14,468 nt of DNA, from the NCBI GenBank assembly GCA_021736615.1, contig JAIPFN010000137.1:1-14468 (forward strand), read 5' to 3'. Under the pieces are notes generated by a model. The model was given only the letters and a program-made list of their open reading frames with translations, was not told the DNA's origin and made no database searches. This stretch comes from Phycisphaerae bacterium (GTDB lineage: Bacteria > Planctomycetota > Phycisphaerae > Sedimentisphaerales > Anaerohalosphaeraceae). Below are positions 6,049-12,901 of this stretch, one piece after another (the stretch's first letter is position 1; each line of letters opens with the position of its first letter). The position numbers and the translations under genes were made by a program.

Positions 6049-6744
6049 CTAAACTATAAGGCTTTCCGGATTTTCGAGTTGCTGGATTATACAGTTAAGA
6101 AATCTTGCCGCGTAAAACTCATTTACAATTCGCTTATCGGCAGCTAGTGCGACAGACATCATTTTCCTGACCTTGATTTTACCATTAACCGCGACAGCTT
6201 TGTTGTCAAACTTGCCGATAGAGACTATTGCCGTCGACGCCGGCGGGGTGATCGCCAGGAAAGAAGTTATGCCGTACATTCCAAGCCCGCTTAAAACGAC
6301 GTTTGCCCCGTCAAAATCTTCCAGAACAAGTTTGTTGGCTCGTGCCTTTTTGACAAGTTCGTCGGTTTTTTCGGCGACTTGAAGGATAGACATCTCGGCT
6401 GTATCATGAACAACAGGAACGACAAGCCCCTGTGCTGCGGCGACAGCAAGGCCTACGCCGAACTTTTCGGCAATAGTAATACTTTCAGAATCGCAATCGA
6501 CGCTAGCAGCAAGAAGAGGAAAATTCTTGATGGCACAGGCGATGGCATGGACAAAAAAATCGTTCGTCGTAACACGTGTGCCCGTTTCCTTGCAAAACCT
6601 TTTGCGGACTTTTATAAGTCCGGTAATGTCGGCATGAGTTTCCATATAGCAGCACGGCTTTTCATGCTTTGACTTTAGCATAAGATAACCAATGAGCTTC
6701 TGTACCCTTGTAAGAGGGATAATATTTTGAGCAGCCTGATCCAT
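6049..6744 (-). CDS. Stand-alone 2-oxoacid dehydrogenase E2-type acyltransferase domain, catalytic His missing
   Basis: The 231-residue product matches only the catalytic domain of dihydrolipoamide acyltransferases, which share the chloramphenicol acetyltransferase fold and act as trimers. TTNDFFVHAIACAI (59-72), FGVGLAV then GLVVPVV (95-112), VLSGLGMYGI (150-159) and ITPPASTAIVSIG (165-177) follow the family in order. There is no lipoyl or E1/E3-binding domain. The catalytic motif DHRxxDG is replaced by DKRIVNE (203-209): His becomes Lys204, and Asp-Gly becomes Asn208-Glu209. Normal acyl transfer is therefore unlikely; a structural, binding or altered role is possible. The reading frame is clean, so this is not simple decay. 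The ATG at 6744 has only a weak ribosome binding site. No E1, E3 or lipoate gene is nearby. Confidence 0.85.
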   Translation of the reverse strand: MDQAAQNIIPLTRVQKLIGYLMLKSKHEKPCCYMETHADITGLIKVRKRFCKETGTRVTTNDFFVHAIACAIKNFPLLAASVDCDSESITIAEKFGVGLAVAAAQGLVVPVVHDTAEMSILQVAEKTDELVKKARANKLVLEDFDGANVVLSGLGMYGITSFLAITPPASTAIVSIGKFDNKAVAVNGKIKVRKMMSVALAADKRIVNEFYAARFLNCIIQQLENPESLIV

Positions 6745-6871
6745 AAAAACATCTTACTTCAAAGATATAATACCTGATTGATGACCCTGCATTTGACGGC
6801 AAAATCATGTCATTAAGGCTCATATTCTAACAACTTCTACCGGAGATGCAAGCAATATGAATCTGGAAAAA

Positions 6872-6950
6872 ACAACGTAATCGACAGGTACGGACTTTTA
6901 TTTGGAATTTAAGCAGAATTATTGAAACCTCAATCCTGAATTTACGTTGT
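6872..6950. repeat. Spaced 9-base inverted repeat upstream of the secreted protein genes
   Basis: ACAACGTAA (6872-6880) and TTACGTTGT (6942-6950) are exact inverted copies 61 bases apart, in the divergent region between the acyltransferase gene and the first secreted protein gene. They may be paired binding sites. No clear sigma70 promoter could be placed here. Confidence 0.35.
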
Positions 6951-7022
6951 AAAAATAGAAACGTGCATAATTAAATGCATAAAAATAAATTTTGGGATTT
7001 TTACAGAACGGAGGTTACTAAA

Positions 7023-7457
7023 ATGAAACTTAAAAATATAATTCCGATATCATTGATTGTGATATTTGTGGCAAGCCTGGTGACGGTGCCTGCTTTTGCG
7101 AGCAATGAATACCATCCGGTCATTCAGGAAAGGGTCTATCAACCGGCTGTGGAATCGGAGAGATATGTGCCCATCGAACAAGAAAAAACCGGCCTGATCG
7201 CAGGTGTATTCTCCGCCGCCAACTGGATGGTCAAAGGAACACTGGATATGGCAGGTGCAACTTATGATGGTACGGAAAAAATGGCAAGAGGCGTATTAAC
7301 CAGTTCCGGAAATACTGTAAACTCAGCAATGGACACATCCGGGGCTATTATCGACGGATCGATAAGAAAATCCGGTGAAATCATTGATGGAACGATGCAA
7401 TTTACCGACGATACCGTAAGAGGAACAACCGGTGCAGTAATGGGTTCGGAGAAATAG
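7023..7457 (+). CDS. Small secreted protein built of 11-residue repeats
   Basis: I do not recognise a named family. The 144-residue product starts with a clear Sec signal peptide (basic start, hydrophobic core, PAFA cut near residue 26). Residues 30-55 hold three near-repeats of a 9-residue unit with pattern YxPxxxxER. From 62 to 138 come seven gapless 11-residue units, most starting with Thr or Ser and with hydrophobic residues around positions 4, 5 and 8; two neighbouring ones are SGAIIDGSIRK and SGEIIDGTMQF. An 11-residue period suits an amphipathic helix, as in LEA proteins and apolipoproteins. ATG 7023 is preferred to ATG 6975 because GGAGG (7010-7014) stands eight bases upstream and the signal peptide begins there. 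The next gene encodes a distant relative. Confidence 0.8.
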   Translation: MKLKNIIPISLIVIFVASLVTVPAFASNEYHPVIQERVYQPAVESERYVPIEQEKTGLIAGVFSAANWMVKGTLDMAGATYDGTEKMARGVLTSSGNTVNSAMDTSGAIIDGSIRKSGEIIDGTMQFTDDTVRGTTGAVMGSEK

Positions 7458-7676
7458 TAAATCATGGATCGCATAAAGTAAAGGGGAAAATTCGCAGGTT
7501 CGTCCGTCCATGCAGCTTAGCCGGAAACGGTAATGTTTTTCTTTGAAATTTTTGTTTTTTTTGGAACCTCGTTAAGAGTAGTTTCGTTATACTTTATGAA
7601 GCAAGTTTTTTTTGCATACAATGGCATGAAAAAGAAAAACAGTTTTTGCATATGCATAGAAATGGGGGTAAAAAAA

Positions 7677-8006
7677 ATGAGAGTTAAAAAAATAATATCA
7701 CTGCTTGCCGGTATCGCGTTTATTGCCGTATTTGCGGCTTGCCCGGCATTTGCGGCTTCTGGGGAGAGTAGCGGCACTTATGTTGCCCCTCCGAAAGATC
7801 ACAACCTCATCACCGGAACACTTGACTACCTGGGATCTGTGGTCGAAGTAACGACTAAAGGCACAATGGAGGCACTCGGGGCTGCTATGTCACTGCCTGA
7901 AACTGCCTTGGGATCAACTCCGGCACGATGCCAGAAGCCAGTTACCTATCGACCTGTCCAGTCCATGAACAGGGGATCACGGTGGACAAGGAGTTATTCA
8001 CGCTAA
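7677..8006 (+). CDS. Small secreted protein, distant paralogue of the preceding gene
   Basis: The 109-residue product has a signal peptide (MRVKK start, hydrophobic core, PAFA cut near residue 26). The mature part contains GTLDYLGSVVEVTTKGTMEA, which parallels GTLDMAGATYDGTEKMARGV of the upstream gene in GTLD, a Gly two residues later, and a shared T-x-K. Function unknown. The last 27 or so residues are Arg-rich and unlike the rest; a second frame is also open there to a TGA at 8012-8014, so a late frameshift is possible. ATG 7677 was chosen because the signal peptide starts there; the site upstream (GGGGG, 7663-7667) is not typical. A long T-rich leader with a possible extended -10 (TACAAT near 7617) precedes it, and a strong terminator follows. 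Confidence 0.65.
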   Translation: MRVKKIISLLAGIAFIAVFAACPAFAASGESSGTYVAPPKDHNLITGTLDYLGSVVEVTTKGTMEALGAAMSLPETALGSTPARCQKPVTYRPVQSMNRGSRWTRSYSR

Positions 8007-8039
8007 GTCATTGATCGAAGACTGCAAGTAGTACTAAAA

Positions 8040-8090
8040 CCGCTTTCAGAACTGGGTGGAAATTTAAGTCAGTCTTGAAAGCGGCTTTTT
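8040..8090. terminator. Intrinsic terminator between convergent genes
   Basis: CCGCTTTCA (8040-8048) pairs with TGAAAGCGG (8076-8084); a further ACTG/CAGT pairing lies inside after a 2-base mismatch. On the plus strand CTTTTT follows (8085-8090). On the minus strand the stem is followed by TTTT (plus-strand A run 8036-8039). It therefore serves the secreted protein genes and can also stop transcripts from ccsA. Confidence 0.85.
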
Positions 8091-8125
8091 CTAGTCGATA
8101 GTTTTTAGTCTTTAGTTCAAAGTCG

Positions 8126-8929
8126 CTATGAGGCGTAGCTGTGGAGACCTGAAAATATCCTTGACAGGTTTACCCATAACAGCGTTATGATTATCGCGGC
8201 CATTCCAAGTATCGCGATAAGGCTGTTGATTTTCGGAAACTTTTTGCCGTACATTACGCGAAAGTGAAAATACGCCAGGTAAACCAGCCACGAAACCAGA
8301 GACCAGAGCTCCTTCGGATCCCATCCCCAGTAATCGCCCCATGCAAGTTTGCCCCACCAGCTTCCGAGTATCAACCCGAGCGTGAGCAATGGAAAACCCG
8401 CACAGATCATGCGATATGTAGCATCCTCGTAAGGAAGCAGATTTCCGTCACCTCCCGGACACTGACGAAACAACCGTGCCGTCGCCAGAAATGAAGACTT
8501 TGCCATTATCATGTATGAAAGCATATAAACAGCGACGTGCGGGGCAAAGAGCCAGCACTGCAATGCCGGCGGCAGCATCTGAGGGTCCGCGTTGAAAACG
8601 AAACCGGCGGGAAAGAGCACTATCGCACCTATGAGCATGTCGGCACTATCTCCGGGACCGCCGCTGATGCGAAGCACCTTACGCGAAAACAGCGTGATCG
8701 GGTAAATTAGCATTCCAAGGGTAACAAACACCTCGAAGAGATTCTGCATTGGAACGTGCTCAACGTGAATTCCGCGATATACGAAAGCGGCGACGGCAGA
8801 AATAAAACCTGCGAAATAAATAAAACCGCTGATTTTCTTGAGCCGTATTAAAGCTGTAATAAAGGCCAGCAGATATGCGGCCATAGCAATATAAATCAGC
8901 AGCCCCTGAAGTGTATATTTAATTTCCAT
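8126..8929 (-). CDS. ccsA: CcsA/ResC-type cytochrome c biogenesis protein
   Basis: CcsA with ResB forms System II, which carries haem across the cytoplasmic membrane and attaches it to CXXCH cytochromes. The 267-residue product is a polytopic membrane protein (about eight segments) with the tryptophan-rich haem-handling motif WWGKLAWGDYWGWDPKE at 191-207, followed by LWSLVSWLVYLAY. His131 (LFAPHVAVYML) and His263 (FSGLHSY) fit the conserved external histidines. Length is at the short end of the family but no key part is missing. The start ATG 8929 lies 24 bases after the ResB-like stop, so the two are surely one operon. It converges on the terminator at 8040-8090. Confidence 0.93.
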   Translation of the reverse strand: MEIKYTLQGLLIYIAMAAYLLAFITALIRLKKISGFIYFAGFISAVAAFVYRGIHVEHVPMQNLFEVFVTLGMLIYPITLFSRKVLRISGGPGDSADMLIGAIVLFPAGFVFNADPQMLPPALQCWLFAPHVAVYMLSYMIMAKSSFLATARLFRQCPGGDGNLLPYEDATYRMICAGFPLLTLGLILGSWWGKLAWGDYWGWDPKELWSLVSWLVYLAYFHFRVMYGKKFPKINSLIAILGMAAIIITLLWVNLSRIFSGLHSYAS

Positions 8930-8953
8930 CTGTTTTCCAATTCTTAATTGCTC

Positions 8954-10297
8954 TTATCCCTGCGCTTGCGCTTCGGGTTTCTGTTCTTTCTTTTTCAGGA
9001 TCGGCCTTAGCCACTGGTGGTACAATATTCCGCAGCACATCGCGAAAAAGCCCGCGAATACGCAGTACAACCCCGAGTCCGATGTCACCGACAAAACGGT
9101 CGCATATCTGTCCGGCCCTGCCTGCTGATACGAACTCTGGTAAAAATGGTAGCCGCCGTAATGAAGGGGTTTGTTAACCTCTATATCTTTACTCGCAAGC
9201 ACATCGCCGGCTTCATTAACGATCTCCAACTCGCTGATATAGTCGCTGATGGTTCTATTGGTGCGAATAGAATACTTGCTTGCGACAATGCAGGTATCCG
9301 GGAAATTCTCGCGGGAATACACTTTCTCCTGCGGCTGGCCGGGGAAATCTACCAGCATCTCAACAGCCGGGTTCTTTGCGGGGCCTTCTCTATCCTTCAT
9401 CTGACCATTATCATTTATCAAATTGTCAAAAATTTTCGTAGGAGTAATAGTTCCGTATTCCGGGCCAAGCTCGATGGTTTTGCCGATCTCGGCAGGCCCT
9501 GACCAGACAAGACCATTTTCATCAACCACTACAAGCGATGGGTCTTTGTAATATTCGATCCTGAAATCGTTTAGCCTGATCAGAAACGGCAGATTATAAA
9601 AAGACGTATCGGCAAGGAGCCTTGTCGACTCATCGCCGGCGCGGTCCATTAACTTTATTTCCAAGGCCGGATTCGATCCGCCGTCTGACTTTTCGAATGC
9701 TTCTTCTTCGCCCTCAACCGTCTTAAGCCCAAGGTTGTTGAAAAAACGCAAAGGTACAATATAAGAATCCTCGACGCCAAGGCTAATCTTCTCTTCAAGA
9801 ACGACAGGCACCGTACGGAACATCTGACCATGCGAAATGAAGTTTATGCTCTGCGTACTATAGTCGTATTCAATACTGAAATCGGCGATTTCTATACTAT
9901 TAAGCGACTGATTGACGGGTGAACCGCCGTCCAGAAAGAGCTTATCCTCAACATACCCCTCTACTATCGAAATCATGGATGACTGGATTCGCTCGGATCC
10001 GAAATATTTCCGCTGCATCTCGTGTCCGGCGTAAGACCCCCACATTGAACCTGTGATGATCAAAACACAGCCTGCATGCATGGCAAACAAACCCGGTGAC
10101 TTGATCAGCCTGGGGAAAGAGAATATAGAACCGGAAATAAGGACGGCAAAAACCGTCCAGTATACCGCCAGAGGCATGGAATTAAAGAATTGCTGCGCCT
10201 TCTCGGCACCAAGAAATGCTCCGTAAACGGAAAAAAACGCCAATAACACAATAAAAACAAGTCCAAGCCACAGCAAAAGCCGTCTGAACTTCTTCAT
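8954..10297 (-). CDS. resB: ResB-like cytochrome c biogenesis protein
   Basis: This is the partner of CcsA in System II. The 447-residue product has three N-terminal membrane segments (about 7-29, 41-60, 69-89), a long extracytoplasmic domain (about 90-405), and a last segment (about 409-429) before a basic tail. HYGGYHFYQSSY (379-390), near the end of the external domain, matches the ResB signature in which a Tyr/Gln block precedes the last helix. His74 and His92 by segment 3 may contact haem. The soluble domain is otherwise divergent. ATG 10297 is preferred to an earlier ATG at 10336 because GAAAGG stands a few bases upstream and the first helix follows directly. The stop is 24 bases before ccsA. 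Confidence 0.85.
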   Translation of the reverse strand: MKKFRRLLLWLGLVFIVLLAFFSVYGAFLGAEKAQQFFNSMPLAVYWTVFAVLISGSIFSFPRLIKSPGLFAMHAGCVLIITGSMWGSYAGHEMQRKYFGSERIQSSMISIVEGYVEDKLFLDGGSPVNQSLNSIEIADFSIEYDYSTQSINFISHGQMFRTVPVVLEEKISLGVEDSYIVPLRFFNNLGLKTVEGEEEAFEKSDGGSNPALEIKLMDRAGDESTRLLADTSFYNLPFLIRLNDFRIEYYKDPSLVVVDENGLVWSGPAEIGKTIELGPEYGTITPTKIFDNLINDNGQMKDREGPAKNPAVEMLVDFPGQPQEKVYSRENFPDTCIVASKYSIRTNRTISDYISELEIVNEAGDVLASKDIEVNKPLHYGGYHFYQSSYQQAGPDRYATVLSVTSDSGLYCVFAGFFAMCCGILYHQWLRPILKKKEQKPEAQAQG

Positions 10298-10873
10298 AAA
10301 TAACCTTTCTGTGCGACTGCGGCACTTAACCGACACTTCAAATTCTATTTAACTACCCCTGAACTTATAATCGGTTCGACAGTAGTAAGTCCTGTATGAT
10401 AACAATATTATGTGAAAACTACAAGGAATAATTGGCAAACAGACCTCTGCATGGCGAAAGAGTTTAGCCTCCAACCCCGCGTAAAATGTTTTGAATATTG
10501 CTGTTTTACCTATTTTACCAGTAACATTTTGACTTGAAACTACTCTTAAATAGTATATCTATTCCAACTGCACATTTTTAGGTGTTGTTTGGTTTTTTTG
10601 TGTTTTTTCATTCGCATTAAAAGCGAATATAGTTTAAAATATACTTTCAAAGTACTATATCTTGTGGTTACACCAGAAAAACGGTCTCATAATTAGAATG
10701 TCTTGACTGCAAAGGGCAAAAGTATTATCCTTATTTGGAGAATTCACCTTAAAGTTGACGATATTTTAGAGGCTGCCCTGAAAAGAACGCTAATTCAAGA
10801 CAATCACGAGAGAGACTGTGAAGAATTGGACAAATGGTCCACAATTAATCTACCTCGATCAGGATAAAATGAT
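10298..10873. other. Long A+T-rich spacer with palindromes between divergent genes
   Basis: No convincing gene is present. The stretch holds a hairpin ATTCGC-N7-GCGAAT (10610-10628), a palindrome TACTTT-C-AAAGTA nested inside ATATAGT...ACTATAT (about 10626-10659), several T runs, and a candidate promoter (10529-10556). From TTG 10703 to a stop at 10865-10867 one plus-strand frame is open for 54 codons, but it has no ATG and no ribosome binding site. Confidence 0.5.
10529..10556 (+). promoter_or_regulatory. Candidate promoter of the FlgI-like lipoprotein gene
   Basis: TTGACT (10529-10534), a 16-base spacer and TAGTAT (10551-10556). This would give a leader of about 310 bases containing the palindromes at 10610-10659. 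A second TTGACT at 10703-10708 has TATTAT after only 14 bases and is less likely. Confidence 0.35.
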
Positions 10874-12748
10874 ATGGATTTTAACAATTTAAAAAAATTG
10901 TCATATTTACTCATTCCGACGTTATTTTTTTTGTCACTAACGGGTTGTCATAAGCCCATAGCCAGCAATAACGATGACATCGAAAAACCCGAAGTTATCA
11001 ATGGTACTATCGGATCGCTCGCTAAAATTTTCCAGAGCGGCATTCTTGAGGTTCGAGGCTTTGGGATCGTAGCCGGTCTAAACGGAACCGGATCGAGCGA
11101 ATGCCCGGATGACCTCAGAAAAAACCTGGTATCGCAAATCAAAGTCGAGATGCGGAGTCTTGAAGGAGTTAGTCCACAAGCATTTATAAACAGCCGTAAT
11201 ACCGCTGTTGTCGAAATAAGGGGAAAGATACCGCCCGTCGCCTCTAAGGGTGATGTATTTGACCTTAGAGTCGCTCCGCTTGCCAGCACTCAGACGACCT
11301 CTCTTAAAGGCGGACGATTATTCCCAACAATGCTCGTCGAATACGAACAATTTATTGATTTCTCACGGCATCTTACGCCCATAGCCATTGCGTCAGGACC
11401 GATATTCATAAACAAACTTGCCGACCGGAACCCAGACTCTATCGGAGATTATATCATCTCCGGTGGAAGAGCGATAGAGGGGATCCGCCCGGCAATGCTT
11501 TTGAGCAGACCCAACTTTTATACTGCCAGTTTGATAAGAGATTTGATTGATGAAAAGTTTGGAACCGGTACCGCCGATGCCAAATCCAAGGGAGAAATAT
11601 TTCTTAAAATACCGGACAAGTACCGACATCAAAAACAGAAATTCCTTGCGATGGTTCGTTTGCTTTACATTAGCAGTGACCCCGTACTACAGCAAAAGAG
11701 AGTGGATTCACTAATTAAGGATCTGGCCGAAAATAAAAATAAACTAACCCCCGAGATCGCGCTTGAGGTTATGGGCAATTCAGTTATTAACAAAATCGCC
11801 CCGCTGCTTACCCACCCCGACGAAGCAGTAAGATTTCACACAGCCAGATGCATGCTTAATATCGGCGATGACAGAGCATTGAAAACCTTAAAGAAAATAA
11901 TTGAAGACAAAAACAGCCCCTACAGAATCGAGGCAATTAAAGCGGTCGGCCAGGGGGCCATGAAAAACGATGCTGTAGCAATACTAAGCAAAGTTCTTAA
12001 CTCAGAAGACATCGACATCAGCATGGCAGTATACGAAGAAATGCGAAAACTCAGGGACTTCTCCGTTGACAGATATGTTGTCGCCGGCGATTTCTACCTG
12101 GACATGGTAATGTACAACGGAGAAAATCGGATCTATGTCTCACGCAAGGGAACACCAAAAATTGTTATATTCGGTCAGCAGTTAGAATGTGCCAAAAACC
12201 TGTTTGTGCAATCCGACGACAAAGATATAACCATCAATGCCAGAAGAGGCGACAAGGTCGTGTCGATGTGGCGTAAGAATCCCAAAAAGAATGGGGTCAT
12301 AGGGCCATTAAAGTCGACTTTCACGGTCAAAGACATAATTAGAACTCTCGGAGAACTTCCGGCAGTTTCGATAAAGGATCGAAAACGACCTGGACTGGCG
12401 ATCCCTTATTATGAAATATGCACCCTTCTAGAAAAAATGTGCAAAACCGGTGCTATCGATGCAAAATTCATCGCCGGCGATTTGCCGGTTTCCGCAAATA
12501 TCGGACCGGCCGGGCTACCGAAAAATACTCCTCGCTCTAATGGCAGACCCGTCAGAGACACCGAGACTTACAGAAGCGAAGATAAATTGTATAATTCTAA
12601 AGAACTGAATAAACTCCTTGAACAACAAACTCCGAAAAAAGAAAGTAACCTGAAAAATCCAGATGAGTGGCGAGACCTCATCAAAAAAACACCGGATGAA
12701 GAAAGCAATCTGGAAAATTCTGAGGAATGGCGAAACCTCCTGGAGTGA
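10874..12748 (+). CDS. Lipoprotein with FlgI-like domain, HEAT repeats and a repeated EWR tail
   Basis: The 624-residue product begins with a lipoprotein signal whose lipobox LTGC places the modified Cys at residue 25. Residues about 43-268 follow FlgI, the flagellar P-ring protein, in order: VRGFGIVAGLNGTGSS (60-75), RNTAVVEIRGKIPP (108-121), KGDVFDLRVAPL (125-136), SLKGGRLFPT (143-152), and SRPNFYTASLIRDLIDEKFG (211-230). Then come HEAT-like helices (about 300-395; LLTHPDEAVRFHTARCMLNI), an unknown domain (about 396-535), and a low-complexity tail with a duplicated 20-residue unit (586-624). FlgI normally has neither lipid anchor nor HEAT repeats, and no flagellar gene is nearby, so a ring or scaffold in the periplasm unrelated to motility is possible. 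The ATG has AGGA nine bases upstream. smc follows after 153 bases. Confidence 0.85.
   Translation: MDFNNLKKLSYLLIPTLFFLSLTGCHKPIASNNDDIEKPEVINGTIGSLAKIFQSGILEVRGFGIVAGLNGTGSSECPDDLRKNLVSQIKVEMRSLEGVSPQAFINSRNTAVVEIRGKIPPVASKGDVFDLRVAPLASTQTTSLKGGRLFPTMLVEYEQFIDFSRHLTPIAIASGPIFINKLADRNPDSIGDYIISGGRAIEGIRPAMLLSRPNFYTASLIRDLIDEKFGTGTADAKSKGEIFLKIPDKYRHQKQKFLAMVRLLYISSDPVLQQKRVDSLIKDLAENKNKLTPEIALEVMGNSVINKIAPLLTHPDEAVRFHTARCMLNIGDDRALKTLKKIIEDKNSPYRIEAIKAVGQGAMKNDAVAILSKVLNSEDIDISMAVYEEMRKLRDFSVDRYVVAGDFYLDMVMYNGENRIYVSRKGTPKIVIFGQQLECAKNLFVQSDDKDITINARRGDKVVSMWRKNPKKNGVIGPLKSTFTVKDIIRTLGELPAVSIKDRKRPGLAIPYYEICTLLEKMCKTGAIDAKFIAGDLPVSANIGPAGLPKNTPRSNGRPVRDTETYRSEDKLYNSKELNKLLEQQTPKKESNLKNPDEWRDLIKKTPDEESNLENSEEWRNLLE
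12629..12745 (+). repeat. In-frame tandem duplication at the 3' end of the FlgI-like gene
   Basis: Two units of about 60 bases (12629-12688 and 12689-12745) encode TPKKESNLKNPDEWRDLIKK and TPDEESNLENSEEWRNLLE. The proteins agree at TP, ESNL, EWR and L, while the DNA has diverged at many third positions. Confidence 0.75.
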
Positions 12749-12751
12749 CAA

Positions 12752-12770
12752 TGCAATAAAGGGCATTGCA
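12752..12770 (+). terminator. Weak hairpin after the FlgI-like gene
   Basis: TGCAAT (12752-12757) pairs with ATTGCA (12765-12770) around a 7-base loop, a few bases past the stop codon. Only a short T run (ATTTC) follows, so it may be a weak terminator or nothing. A second stem, GTATCG-T5-CGATAC (12831-12847), lies between it and smc. Confidence 0.25.
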
Positions 12771-12901
12771 ATTTCGTCATATAATAACGGCTTCAGGGCC
12801 AAAATAAGTTTTATTTTAATATTGAGCTATGTATCGTTTTTCGATACTGATTATTACAGGCCATACAAGGATGGCATTAGTCTGTTACTGGAAGGGTTTA
12901 C

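Noticed and set aside
10703..10867. Open frame of 54 codons before the FlgI-like gene, with a fairly protein-like charged stretch
   Set aside because: No ATG or GTG, no ribosome binding site, and the length is within chance. It could be a gene remnant, but this cannot be supported from the sequence.
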